Assembly: GCA_947570505.1 (NCBI GenBank)
Contig: CANOTH010000006.1
Span: 1-41,366 of the forward strand
DNA: 41,366 bases
DNA from: an uncultured Candidatus Saccharibacteria bacterium
Lineage (GTDB): Bacteria; Patescibacteriota; Saccharimonadia; Saccharimonadales; Saccharimonadaceae
Reading direction: 5' to 3'
The position numbers and the translations under genes were made by a program. Positions 8,653-16,601 of the stretch are shown here, one piece after another (within the stretch, counting starts at the first letter, position 1; the number at the start of each line of letters is the position of its first letter). The notes below the pieces were generated by a model. That model was not told where the DNA came from. It worked only from the letters and a program-made list of their open reading frames with translations, and searched no databases.

Positions 8653-8820
8653 ATTTTCAGAAAGCAGAAGGACTTATTTGTGGCACGCAGTCACATCAGC
8701 CCGCCGCCCTGGGTGCCGTGCTGCTTCCTCCGACCAGCCTACGGCTGGCTGCGTCCCAAGGGGCAGTTCGCTCGTAAGCTCCGAAAGATCCACAAATAGG
8801 TGTTTCTGCTTTCTGACAAT
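8653..8820 (-). ncRNA. ffs: Probable SRP RNA (4.5S-like)
   Basis: One long irregular hairpin on the minus strand. The outer arms (8653-8684 with 8790-8820) pair through CAGAAAGCAGAA and CCACAAATA; the middle pairs CCTTGGG with CCCAGGG and GCCGT with ACGGC. The apex region reads CTGGTCGGAGGAAGCAGC (plus 8720-8737), very close to the universal SRP domain IV (CAGG ... GGAAGGAAGCAGC). A TGCTATTTT -10-like box lies upstream near 8830-8838. Deviation: the 5' side has CTGG instead of CAGG, and the tetraloop would be GGAG. It would bind Ffh for membrane protein targeting. Confidence 0.65.
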
Positions 8821-8861
8821 TCATGCCACAAAATAGCAAAAGTTCTAGATTCCTGACGGGC

Positions 8862-8975
8862 TAATCTTTTGCATACTACTTTTGAAGTCGTGACGGCTCG
8901 AAGGGCTGGAGCTAAGGCGCATCTTTAGATAAGCCTTGCTCCACCCAGACTGAAAAAGTAGTATGCAAAAGATTA
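8862..8975. repeat. 114-nt hairpin with 22-bp perfect arms next to cassette B
   Basis: Arms 8862-8883 and 8954-8975 are perfect inverted repeats of 22 bp. The loop contains a second stem set (AAGGC/GCCTT, GGAGC/GCTCC, GGG/CCC). It starts 6 nt behind the stop of cassette B. It could be a structured RNA, a small palindromic mobile element or a recombination site. Confidence 0.75.
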
Positions 8976-8980
8976 ACTAG

Positions 8981-9256
8981 CTATACCAAACAGCGGACGG
9001 GTAAACCGTAATAACGATTGTCTGGGCCGCTAGTAGTATAAGTACTAAGGTGATCAAAATGCAAATCATAGGCATGCGCACGAGCAGGTAACGAATAATC
9101 CGCGGCTACACTTGACCAATCGTTGCTGTATGTTCCAGCATGTCTTAAAGCATCATGATCTAAGCGCAGCCACCCGCTACGGACCATATTCCTAGAAATT
9201 GAGTCACTAAGCAAAGACCAGAACCAACAAAATAACACCACAATTGGTGTTATCTG
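8981..9256 (-). pseudogene. Start-less FISUMP/CLec-like C-terminal cassette B
   Basis: An open frame between stops. The domain begins NMVRSGWLRLD, contains NDWSSVAADY and AYDLHF, and ends NRYYGLPVRCLV then TAG at 8981-8983. The 5' anchor is at 9174-9184, the 3' anchor at 8985-9001. A GTG at 9241 could start the frame formally, but it lies inside the terminator of tRNA-Leu and lacks a Shine-Dalgarno, so I take the cassette as headless. Flanked by tRNA-Leu upstream and the 114-nt hairpin downstream. Confidence 0.65.
9227..9253 (-). terminator. Terminator of tRNA-Leu
   Basis: Minus-strand stem ATAACACCA / TGGTGTTAT with a 4-nt loop followed by TTTT, 12 nt behind the tRNA. Confidence 0.75.
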
Positions 9257-9264
9257 TCAATAGC

Positions 9265-9350
9265 TGGTGCCCGAAATGGGACTTGAACCCATATGGATTT
9301 CTCCATTCGATTTTAAGTCGAACGCGTATACCAATTCCGCCATTCGGGCA
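9265..9350 (-). tRNA. tRNA-Leu (anticodon TAA)
   Basis: 86 nt, class II with a long variable arm and encoded CCA (9265-9267). Acceptor TGCCCGAA with TTCGGGCA. Anticodon stem TTCGA/TCGAA with loop CTTAAAA gives TAA. Confidence 0.92.
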
Positions 9351-9472
9351 ATCCACTATCAAAATCAATTATATCACAATAAGCGCGGAATTGGAGGAGA
9401 AAAATAGTTGGTGACTGTTAACAAGCTAAAGTTGAAAAATCGCTACAGATAAATTTATGGTGGATCGAAATC

Positions 9473-9501
9473 TTGACGATCTTAAAACGGCATGCTAATA
9501 T
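9473..9501 (+). promoter_or_regulatory. Promoter of the NYN-HEPN operon with leader hairpin
   Basis: TTGACG 9473-9478, 17 nt, extended -10 TGCTAATAT (TAATAT 9496-9501). The short leader holds a hairpin CCCTGG/CCAGGG (9514-9541) directly before the first gene, which may hide or expose its start. Confidence 0.7.
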
Positions 9502-9551
9502 ATAGCCATAGCCCCCTGGTCTGGATTCGTTCCCGCCAGGGATTTTAAGTA

Positions 9552-10181
9552 TTGGAGGTAAACATAAAGACTATAGCATACATTGATGGACAAAACTTTC
9601 TCTACAAAATTGCAGAAAGGGTGGTTGCCTCAGGTCTTACTACTAGCAAACAGGAAGTTAATGCAGTTGATATTCCATATTTGTTAAACCAAGTTTTTCC
9701 AGATGAACAACTGGAAATCCGTTATTATGGTGTTGCTAAGATTCGTCAGCAGCAAGACTATGGCGAAGAAATGAGAGAGAAGTCTATTCAATTTGCCGAT
9801 AATTTACGTCGTATGCGAAACTGTCTGGTTAAGACCGGTGTAGAGTTCCGAGCGACTGGTGTTCTCAAAGTTCGCGACCGCGACGAGTGCAAACGTTGTG
9901 GTGTCACCGACTATAAATTTCAAGAAAAAGGCGTAGACGTTGGATTGGCTGTAGATATCGTTGCTGATTCATTAAGGAACCAAGTCGACCACATTATTCT
10001 AGTTAGTTCCGATACTGATTTGGCGCCAGCCATCAAGATTGCTAAAGAGACTGGTAAACACGTCACTTATGTTGGCTTCGATAATCAAATTACTAGACTT
10101 TTGTCGTCGCTAGCAGATTCCACTCAAATCATTCGTGGCAGTGAAGTTGTTGAGGCATATAGAAGGATGTACGACAAATGA
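9552..10181 (+). CDS. NYN domain (PIN-like) putative ribonuclease
   Basis: About 205-209 aa. The NYN/LabA-like fold is clear: first acidic site AYIDGQNFLY, second QEKGVDVGLAVDIVADS, third IILVSSDTDLAPAI, with three to four Asp that would bind metal for RNA cleavage. A CKRCG pair near residues 113-117 may bind zinc. Start unclear: TTG at 9552 has AGGGA 9 nt upstream, while GGAGG at 9554-9558 would point to an ATA at 9564 as start. The stop overlaps the ATG of the next gene (ATGA), so the two are translationally coupled. NYN proteins act in RNA turnover, maturation or defence; the target is unknown. Confidence 0.85.
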   Translation: MEVNIKTIAYIDGQNFLYKIAERVVASGLTTSKQEVNAVDIPYLLNQVFPDEQLEIRYYGVAKIRQQQDYGEEMREKSIQFADNLRRMRNCLVKTGVEFRATGVLKVRDRDECKRCGVTDYKFQEKGVDVGLAVDIVADSLRNQVDHIILVSSDTDLAPAIKIAKETGKHVTYVGFDNQITRLLSSLADSTQIIRGSEVVEAYRRMYDK

Positions 10182-11515
10182 GCTCAGAACGTGCTAGGCA
10201 GCTTTTCGGACAATGTAAAGACACATACAATAAGTGTATTGGCAGGTATGACGTTCAATATTGCTTCAAGGGTATTGAGATGATGGGCCCCAATGAATTT
10301 GATGACGAATTTAATGTCCCGGCAATATTATTGTTTGAAGAATTATGCAAACACCACAGAAAAATTAACGGCCATTATGATAGCTTCCGATATAATCTAT
10401 TTGAATCTATTTATTTAAATAAAGATTTTAATGAACAGCAGCTCATGCACATATCTCTACCGGCAGCATCATATCAGAAATACAAAGTGCATTTCGAAAT
10501 ATTTTTTAGGAAAGCAACTACTTCTGCTAAGCTTCCGTTTAGATACGAAATTACCGCTAATAAGATAAAGTTTGCATGGTGTAGTCAACATACTGTTACG
10601 GCGGCATTCAATAGTTATCAGACATGTTGTAAAAAAAATTCTAGTATACCTCCATTTACTATAGATCAACAGAGATCTTTATATTTCCCAAAGCTCACGG
10701 AAGTGGACAAAAAGAATATTTATTCTATTACAACTACCGTTAATGCTACTGATGCCTTCGATGCTATGGAAATAGCGCTGTCAAGCTTTGAAATAGTAAG
10801 AAATGCCATTGATATTGCACAAGCCCTGGGCTCCCAAAGTATTCAATTCTTCGGTAAACGTCAAACAGGTCCCGCAGTGCTATATACTGGAATTTGCATT
10901 GCGACCAATATATCAAATCGTAACGATTCACTGTTGAGCAAGCCAGCTGAAAAAGTCTATGAGCTTCCTAAACAGAAGTTGGATTTTACCAATGCTTCTA
11001 GTCGTATGCAATTATTCCGAGATATTATAAAAGCCTTGAACGACAATGATGCCGTAATTAGTAAACGCATACGACCTGTGGCTAACGAACTATCTTTAGC
11101 ATATTCCACGTATAATCCTGGACTGCGTCAGTTGAGTTACTGGCGGTGCCTAGAGATTGCTACCGTCAAGTCTGGCGAAAACAGAAAAGAAAAAGATATA
11201 ATAAAAATTTTTCAGAATTATTATTCCAACCAATTTTGGAAGCAAATGGGAGAAGTGGTACTAAAATTGCGCAACACATATGTACACCAAGGCGAATTGA
11301 TAGATTCTGGTGGTTTTTCTAGTGACTACTATCTAAATTGGTCTCAACAATATGCCGAGAAAGCACTTCTTATCCTGCTTTACTTGTATAAACATCGGGC
11401 GATTTGGGGCAACGAGCAACAAATTAATAATTTTTTTGATCACTATGCAGAGTCGAACGATTCACTTAAGGTTGCTCAGCAAATTCTGTCTGCCCGATTA
11501 AGACACAAACCATGA
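10178..11515 (+). CDS. Protein with HEPN-like RX4H motif, partner of NYN nuclease
   Basis: 445 aa, no signal peptide. Most of the protein is not recognised. The C-terminal helical part has RNTYVH (residues 365-370), the RX4H arrangement of HEPN ribonucleases, after a helix YSNQFWKQMGEVVLKL and before a long helix with AEKALLILLYLYKHR; this order resembles ApeA-type HEPN domains seen in defence systems. It overlaps the NYN gene by 4 nt, which argues for a joint function and fixed stoichiometry. A two-nuclease RNA-targeting defence or RNA-processing module is an inference. The HEPN assignment rests on motif and helix pattern only. Confidence 0.7.
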   Translation: MSSERARQLFGQCKDTYNKCIGRYDVQYCFKGIEMMGPNEFDDEFNVPAILLFEELCKHHRKINGHYDSFRYNLFESIYLNKDFNEQQLMHISLPAASYQKYKVHFEIFFRKATTSAKLPFRYEITANKIKFAWCSQHTVTAAFNSYQTCCKKNSSIPPFTIDQQRSLYFPKLTEVDKKNIYSITTTVNATDAFDAMEIALSSFEIVRNAIDIAQALGSQSIQFFGKRQTGPAVLYTGICIATNISNRNDSLLSKPAEKVYELPKQKLDFTNASSRMQLFRDIIKALNDNDAVISKRIRPVANELSLAYSTYNPGLRQLSYWRCLEIATVKSGENRKEKDIIKIFQNYYSNQFWKQMGEVVLKLRNTYVHQGELIDSGGFSSDYYLNWSQQYAEKALLILLYLYKHRAIWGNEQQINNFFDHYAESNDSLKVAQQILSARLRHKP

Positions 11516-11551
11516 ATTTGCCTCATTAAATCTCTCTCTATAGTAAGCAAG

Positions 11552-11636
11552 TTAGCGACTTCAACCCTAGCACCGCTCGCTAAGCTCGTTATTTGTGCTA
11601 AAGCCTTTTCAAGCTGATATTTCATAAGGGTAGCAA
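11552..11636. repeat. Hairpins behind cassette C
   Basis: TTAGCGA (11552-11558) pairs with TCGCTAA (11577-11583). Further on, TGCTAAAGCCTT pairs imperfectly with AAGGGTAGCA, ending about 11636. Weaker than the hairpins at cassettes B and D. Otherwise 11516-11720 holds nothing I can support. Confidence 0.4.
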
Positions 11637-11721
11637 GAAGAGAGAAACGTAGGAGTAAAAACACGGAATTAATCTGAAGAAAAATGCCGACCAGATCAAT
11701 TCAAAATAATCAACTGATTCA

Positions 11722-11943
11722 TTACCAGTATACCAAACAGCGGACGGGGAGACCGAACCAACGATCCCATGGGCCGTGGGACGGGCGAGATACAGACGAA
11801 TTAAACTCAAACCAGTAAGAGTTAGCCGAGGTCGCAGAGTAGTAAGCTACAGAGGTACGTGACCAATCGTTGCCATTGAGGCCCAAGTACCACAGTAAGC
11901 CGTGGTACAAGTTGACACCCCCGCTACGGACGAAGCCACTCCG
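11722..11943 (-). pseudogene. Start-less FISUMP/CLec-like C-terminal cassette C
   Basis: Stop-bounded frame without start. It reads SGFVRSGGVNLYHG, then NDWSRTSVAYYSATSA, YWFEF, and RPSHGPWDRWFGLPVRCLVYW before TAA at 11722-11724. The TGA stop upstream (11944-11946) is only four codons before the first anchor (11920-11934). It lies between the 3' end of the NYN-HEPN operon and a terminator of a small RNA candidate, so no promoter reads into it directly. Confidence 0.7.
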
Positions 11944-11965
11944 TCATTTCATTGATCGTTTTCAG

Positions 11966-12092
11966 CAAAAAGTTTCGCCAAATCTCTTCAGCGAAACTTA
12001 TCTCAAATAGCACATTTAACTTCACCCGGTGCTAAAATTATTAATTTCGAACTACCGGCATCTCTCAACGTCAGACTTGCCCGAGTTCTTAA
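11966..12092 (-). ncRNA. Candidate small RNA of about 125 nt with own promoter and terminator
   Basis: On the minus strand: -35 TTGACT (12119-12124), 16-nt spacer, -10 TAGAAT (12097-12102). The transcript would fold into a stem GAACT/AGTTC with inner GGCA/TGCC, a stem TAGCAC/GTGCTA (12008-12013 with 12029-12034), and a terminator AAGTTTCGC/GCGAAACTT (11970-11978 with 11991-11999) followed by TTTTT. No open frame of note. I do not recognise the family; it ends just upstream of cassette C. Confidence 0.55.
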
Positions 12093-12213
12093 CTTTATTC
12101 TACCACGGTGATAAGCATAGTCAATATTGAAATTACGGATTTTTAATACTATAATAATAATCTCTCAAAGCCAAAATAACAGGGGTAAACTCCAAAAACC
12201 GAACAAACATCTA

Positions 12214-12242
12214 TTGACTAATCTAGCAATCTATGATACAAT
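12214..12242 (+). promoter_or_regulatory. Promoter family copy 4
   Basis: TTGACT 12214-12219, 17-nt spacer ending TATGA, TACAAT 12237-12242. The leader has the hairpin CCCTCAGCGAGGG (12252-12264). A second, extended -10 (TGCTATACT, box at 12312-12317) lies only 6 nt before the ATG at 12324. Confidence 0.75.
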
Positions 12243-12323
12243 AGAAATATAACCCTCAGCGAGGGCTGGTTCTTGACGGGGAAATACATAGTAAATACAT
12301 GGTTTTTGTGCTATACTAGTTAT

Positions 12324-13001
12324 ATGACAAATGGAGGAAAAGATTGGGGACAGCGGCTTAGCCGTTGGCTGGATGAGTGGAAAATAGCCGCATCTGGCAT
12401 TGTATTGGCAACCAGGAGTGCTAGGTTTCTGGCCGTTTTTGCTGTTACTTTTGTCTTGTTTGGCATTTTGATGAATTTACTTTCTGGTAGCTCAGCGGCT
12501 CTCAGCCTCTTCTGGACGACCGATTTGGGTGGCAAAATGCAGATTCTGAGCCAAGCCTTTTTGGCGATTTTTGGGGTGGGGCGAAATTTCTGGGATTGGG
12601 CTCTAACTTTTGTGATTGTTGTGCTACAAAGCTTACTCATCGGTTTGGTGGCTCTAGTTTGGCAGAAAAAGCGACATAACCGTAAAGAGCAGGTCGCAGC
12701 GACTGCTAGCAACTCTGATAACGTCCAGAGCGCTGGCCTCGCAGCTGGATTAGCTGTGCTCGGATCGGGCTGTCCGACTTGTGGCACTACTTTACTGGCA
12801 CCGGTGATCGGCACTTTGTTTAGCACTAGTAGTTATGCTCTAGCTAGTGCGATTTCAGTGGTCTTGACTTTGGCCGCTATCATAGTCTCGTTATTAACTC
12901 TCAAGAAACTGGGGAACGATGCCTATGCTTTGATCGTGAGTGAGCGATTTTTGCGGCGGCGATCTCAGCATAAGCAAGAAAGTGAGGAGAAAAATGAATA
13001 A
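12324..13001 (+). CDS. Polytopic membrane protein with CPTC motif, partner of DsbA-like protein
   Basis: 225 aa with about four to five membrane segments (residues near 34-52, 65-90, 92-112, 135-160, 165-190) and a charged C-terminal tail. GSGCPTCGTTLLAPVIG at the edge of the fourth segment holds a CxxC pair. It overlaps by 8 nt the gene for a thioredoxin-fold protein with CPYC. I infer a DsbB/VKOR-like role in reoxidising that partner, but the sequence is not a recognisable DsbB or VKOR. ATG 12324 is chosen because an extended -10 lies just before it (leaderless); a TTG at 12273 would add 17 residues. Confidence 0.7.
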   Translation: MTNGGKDWGQRLSRWLDEWKIAASGIVLATRSARFLAVFAVTFVLFGILMNLLSGSSAALSLFWTTDLGGKMQILSQAFLAIFGVGRNFWDWALTFVIVVLQSLLIGLVALVWQKKRHNRKEQVAATASNSDNVQSAGLAAGLAVLGSGCPTCGTTLLAPVIGTLFSTSSYALASAISVVLTLAAIIVSLLTLKKLGNDAYALIVSERFLRRRSQHKQESEEKNE

Positions 13002-13689
13002 AACAGTTCGAACAATTGGCATTGTAGCTGTAGCGATAGCCTTGTTTGCCATTATTATTGCCAATTCATCCACTAAACAAGCTGCAGCTGACCAAGTTTG
13101 GAACATGGAGATGACCGTGGGCGATGCCGAAGCCTCTAATTATTATGTGATGTATACTGATCTTATGTGTCCGTACTGTGATTTCTTCTCTCGGGCCGTG
13201 ATGGATAATTGGGACAAATTCACTGAATATCTCGACGAACACAAAATTCTCTTTGAGGTGCGTTTAACTGATTATTTGCATGTCGCTAGTGGTAGCCAAT
13301 ACTCGCGCGATGCCGCCGAAGCAGTTTATTGTGCTAAGCGCGAGGATAAATTCTGGGATTATTATCATGCTGCACTCAAGGCTCTTTGGGATGATTACCA
13401 CTCCAAGGGAATTGGCGATAGTAAGACCTCGCCTGCCATTACGAACATGCCTAGCGATTATTGGACGAAAATTGGCCATAAAGTGGGTCTAGGAGAACAG
13501 TTTGACCGCTGTGTGGCGGAGCACGAAGCGGGTGATGAGCTAGACACTAATACCACGAAAGCTTTGCAAGTCGCCGAAGGCATGCCATATTTCAAGTTTA
13601 ATGATTTTACCACGGCGGGATTCGATAGCTCTTGGGGCTGGGACTATGTCAAGATGTACCTTGATGCTGGACTAAAGAAGAAATCGTAG
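12994..13689 (+). CDS. DsbA-like thioredoxin-fold protein, membrane-anchored
   Basis: 231 aa. N-terminal signal anchor (residues 4-23, IGIVAVAIALFAIIIANS), then a thioredoxin_4/DsbA-like domain: YYVMYTDLMCPYCDFFSRAV carries the active-site CPYC near residues 54-57, and the cis-Pro region is probably VAEGMPYFKFND. It acts outside the membrane, making or reshuffling disulfides in surface proteins. The start follows GTGAGGAG and overlaps the upstream CPTC membrane protein. Downstream is a hairpin shared with convergent hisS. Confidence 0.85.
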   Translation: MNKTVRTIGIVAVAIALFAIIIANSSTKQAAADQVWNMEMTVGDAEASNYYVMYTDLMCPYCDFFSRAVMDNWDKFTEYLDEHKILFEVRLTDYLHVASGSQYSRDAAEAVYCAKREDKFWDYYHAALKALWDDYHSKGIGDSKTSPAITNMPSDYWTKIGHKVGLGEQFDRCVAEHEAGDELDTNTTKALQVAEGMPYFKFNDFTTAGFDSSWGWDYVKMYLDAGLKKKS

Positions 13690-13701
13690 GCACTGTCTTC
13701 C

Positions 13702-13750
13702 GGGGCTAACTGTATCTGTGTGGGCTACACAACTACTGTTAGTAAGCCCC
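13702..13750. terminator. Hairpin between convergent DsbA-like gene and hisS
   Basis: GGGGCT (13702-13707) pairs with AGCCCC (13745-13750), with inner TGTGT/ACACA and AAC/GTT. No long T run, so its efficiency as a terminator is uncertain. Confidence 0.6.
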
Positions 13751-13757
13751 CAACTTC

Positions 13758-15053
13758 TTAGAACTTACAAGTCTCTATAGTACCGCTCTCAAGATCCTTG
13801 AGTTGGTAGCTGCCACTCTCTACTTCAGAACTACCGATGGCACTGGCATACTTCGCTACCTTGGCGGCATATTTCAGCTTATCGCCGATCTTCTTCTCGG
13901 TCAGCACCAAGTCTACGGACCTACCTTGCCTACGCAAATTCTCAGCCAGCCGAGCTGCGGCTGGGACCTCGTGGAGGCTCATCGGTATTAAGCAAATATC
14001 AACTGGCTTTAGCTCCTCTGGCTTGACCAGGCCATATTCATGTAGAATCCAAAACAACCTAGTGAGACCAATCGATCCTCCCACTCCGGGTAAAACCTGA
14101 TCCGTATAATTACTGGCCAAATTCTCGTATCGCCCTCCCGAACAAATAGAACCAATCGCTCGATAATCTGGTACGATCGTCTCGAACACTGTACCGGTAT
14201 AATAATCCAAACCGCGCACAATTAGCATATCCGCCACTACCTCGACCTCTGGAGCCAAATCCTTTAGCAAGGACAAAACTGTTTCTAATTCCTCAATTCC
14301 TTCCTGAAACACTGGATTTTGGAAACCAAATCCACGCAGCTCCGGCAAAACTTGCTCAGATGACCCCTGCAAATTCATAAATGTTGTAATTTTTACAACG
14401 TTTTCGCTACCAATCCCAAGGTCGCCCAAAGCTGCCGTAGTCTTCTCAGCTGGCATCTTTTCGGCATGATCAATGATATCAAAAATCTCACTGGCTTGGT
14501 GATCCAAATTCAGCTCGGCTAGCAGACCTGATAATAACTTACGGTTGCTCACCCGCACCACGAAACCTGGCAAAGGCAAAAGCTTCATCGCCTCGCACAA
14601 GGTAGCAATCACTTCGGCATCATAAGCCACTGGCAAATTATTCCAGCCAATTACATCCACATCGCATTGGTAGAACTCACGAAAACGGCCCTTCTGCGCT
14701 CGCTCCCCGCGGTAATTGCGATTAATCTGGGTGGCTTTAAAGGGAAAAGCTAAATCATTCAAATGCTCCACGGTATAACGCGCTAGCGGCACGGTATGGT
14801 CGAAACGCAGGGCCTGATCGGCATCGTCGGCCAGCTCGGCCGTTTTTACCACTTTGTAGATTTGTTTCTCGGTGTCACCGCCAGCCTTGGCTAACAGCAC
14901 CTCAGTGCGTTCAATCAGCGGAGTCTCTATACTCAAGAATCCATGCCGAGCATAGACTTCCGCAATCCCATCCTTCAGACGGTCAAACTCAGCCTGCAAG
15001 GCCGGTAATAATTCTTGCGCACCACTAATCGGAGCAGTATTGAACTTTTTCAT
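13758..15053 (-). CDS. hisS: Histidyl-tRNA synthetase
   Basis: A class II synthetase that charges tRNA-His in the cytoplasm. 431 aa, normal length. Motif 1 region GFLSIETPLIE, motif 2 YRGERAQKGRFREFYQCDVD, histidine motifs RGLDYYTGTVFE and CSGGRYENL, motif 3 GGSIGLTRLFWIL, then the C-terminal anticodon-binding domain (VDICLIPMSLHEVPAAARLAE onwards). ATG is preceded by TGCTATAAT at a distance of 7 nt and no Shine-Dalgarno, so it is another candidate leaderless gene. Monocistronic. Confidence 0.96.
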   Translation of the reverse strand: MKKFNTAPISGAQELLPALQAEFDRLKDGIAEVYARHGFLSIETPLIERTEVLLAKAGGDTEKQIYKVVKTAELADDADQALRFDHTVPLARYTVEHLNDLAFPFKATQINRNYRGERAQKGRFREFYQCDVDVIGWNNLPVAYDAEVIATLCEAMKLLPLPGFVVRVSNRKLLSGLLAELNLDHQASEIFDIIDHAEKMPAEKTTAALGDLGIGSENVVKITTFMNLQGSSEQVLPELRGFGFQNPVFQEGIEELETVLSLLKDLAPEVEVVADMLIVRGLDYYTGTVFETIVPDYRAIGSICSGGRYENLASNYTDQVLPGVGGSIGLTRLFWILHEYGLVKPEELKPVDICLIPMSLHEVPAAARLAENLRRQGRSVDLVLTEKKIGDKLKYAAKVAKYASAIGSSEVESGSYQLKDLESGTIETCKF

Positions 15054-15060
15054 ATTCTAT

Positions 15061-15066
15061 ATTATA
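15061..15066 (-). promoter_or_regulatory. hisS -10 box, leaderless start
   Basis: Minus-strand extended -10 TGCTATAAT, box TATAAT, with only ATAGAAT between it and the ATG at 15053. Confidence 0.65.
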
Positions 15067-15071
15067 GCAGA

Positions 15072-16601
15072 CTAGCGCACGTAATGGTCAAAAATAAACT
15101 TCATTAGCCCCAAGAAAACAATTATTCCACCAACAATTAAGGCGAGATCGCTAAAGCTAACTGCTTTCTTGGCGGAGGCAGTAACTGTACTAGGACTTTC
15201 GAAGCTCGTACTGGGCAATTCTGGTGTAGGGGTAGTCGCATCAGCTGGACCAGCGACTGGCTGATTAGAACTAGTTGCGTCTTCAGGCTCTTTGGTTGCT
15301 GTGTCGGCGATGGTCTGCCCTGAGCTTACTCCTTGCTGCGGTCGGTCGAAAATCCCCACTACGGGCCGCTCCAAAGGTTTTTCCGGTTCAATCGCTGGCG
15401 GGCGCACCGGTAAAATCGGCTCTACCGTGATCGGCGGATCAGGCTCATTTGGCTCTGGTAATTCGGGAGTGGGATCGGTTGTTCTCAGATCGATAATTTG
15501 GATCTCTAATTCTTTTTGCGTCTCATTTTCGTCGCTGTCTCTAGCTACAATTTCCACAGTGTAGGTCCCGACCTTATAATTATCAATTTCTCCCCTAATC
15601 TGCACCCGACTAAGCACAATCTCGCCATCCTCACTATCAGTGACGGATAAATATCGTAATAAATCGATTTCGGCCCCTAGCTCATATTCTGTGGGCCCGA
15701 TGTATTGAATCACCGGCGAGCCACCTCTACGCAAATGCTCCATAAATTCAGCATACGGAGCCTGATCAGCTACTTCCAGCAAATAATATGACAACATCAC
15801 CCGACTTTTGTTAGCCAGATCTAAATTTTTATTGTTCAGAACTTCGTCCGTAACATTTGCTTTATAAGCTTCAATTATCTCCACGATGTAGTCGCGTAGC
15901 AGGCCATACATCTGTTTTTTGCCTTCAGCTTCGCTCCAGCTGGTCTTACGTAGTCCATTTTCCATAACTACATAGGTTTCACTCTGAGCTTTCGCAGGGC
16001 GAAAATTCACTGCTTCGCGCCAATCGAGGGTACTGTAAAAACACCCACTCGCCGTCCGCAATTCAATTAGATAGCCCGGTTTCAGGGGCAAAGTATAATG
16101 TTTATCCTCCTCCGTCAATAAATACGTAATCTGATTAATTTCAGTTTGTGCTTGGCTCAAAGCTTCTCCGGATTCATCTCTACTCAGCTGATCTATGGTT
16201 TCGTCCGGAGGCAGTGCAGGTTGCTCCTGGTCTTGCATGGTGGTATATTCACCCACCAGTAGTTGCCCCTGTTCATCAAAAATTCGCACGTAAGCTTCCG
16301 CCGCCAAGGGATTGTTCTTCACTATGACATTAGCCCTCTGGAATTCTGCCTCAAAGCTCAAGGAATAGCTAGGTTGCTGATTCTGCCCATAAATTACTAA
16401 ATAGAGGCTATTATTGTAAGCTAATTCTGGATTAGTCTCCGTGAGACGAGCAGTTTTCGCTTGGGGCCAAGTCAGATTCAGGTGCGAGCAAGTCAATACG
16501 GCTGACGTGACCGCCACTATTAGTGCCACCAAAAGCGGTTTTCTCCTCATCAGGTAATCCCAAACTGCACTAATTTTCCTCATCGACGGCGCGCCCTCCA
16601 T
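15072..16601 (-). CDS. Membrane-anchored surface protein with Ig-like (DUF5011/cadherin-like) domain
   Basis: 509 aa. Basic N-terminus then a membrane segment (LLVALIVAVTSAVLTC), a long exported part, one Ig-like domain near residues 305-375 (YELGAEIDLLRYLSVTDSED to YTVEIVARDSDENE), a Pro/Glu/Thr-rich spacer (residues 385-470, many Pro) and a C-terminal membrane segment ALIVGGIIVFLGLMKFIF followed by DHYVR. This is the layout of a wall-spanning surface protein held at the membrane. The start is the ATG behind TAGGAGAT; promoter TTGTAT-17-TATAAT (-10 at 16615-16620) leaves a very short leader. Ligand unknown. Confidence 0.8.
   Translation of the reverse strand: MEGAPSMRKISAVWDYLMRRKPLLVALIVAVTSAVLTCSHLNLTWPQAKTARLTETNPELAYNNSLYLVIYGQNQQPSYSLSFEAEFQRANVIVKNNPLAAEAYVRIFDEQGQLLVGEYTTMQDQEQPALPPDETIDQLSRDESGEALSQAQTEINQITYLLTEEDKHYTLPLKPGYLIELRTASGCFYSTLDWREAVNFRPAKAQSETYVVMENGLRKTSWSEAEGKKQMYGLLRDYIVEIIEAYKANVTDEVLNNKNLDLANKSRVMLSYYLLEVADQAPYAEFMEHLRRGGSPVIQYIGPTEYELGAEIDLLRYLSVTDSEDGEIVLSRVQIRGEIDNYKVGTYTVEIVARDSDENETQKELEIQIIDLRTTDPTPELPEPNEPDPPITVEPILPVRPPAIEPEKPLERPVVGIFDRPQQGVSSGQTIADTATKEPEDATSSNQPVAGPADATTPTPELPSTSFESPSTVTASAKKAVSFSDLALIVGGIIVFLGLMKFIFDHYVR

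Noticed and set aside
8007-8799. Plus-strand frames opposite the flavin reductase gene and the SRP-like hairpin
   Set aside because: No ribosome binding sites; they follow the third-base pattern of the opposite gene or cross a structured RNA.
11476-11664. Minus-strand frame of 49-62 aa overlapping the end of the HEPN-motif gene
   Set aside because: It has a plausible helical composition but no Shine-Dalgarno or promoter, and it overlaps a better-supported gene.
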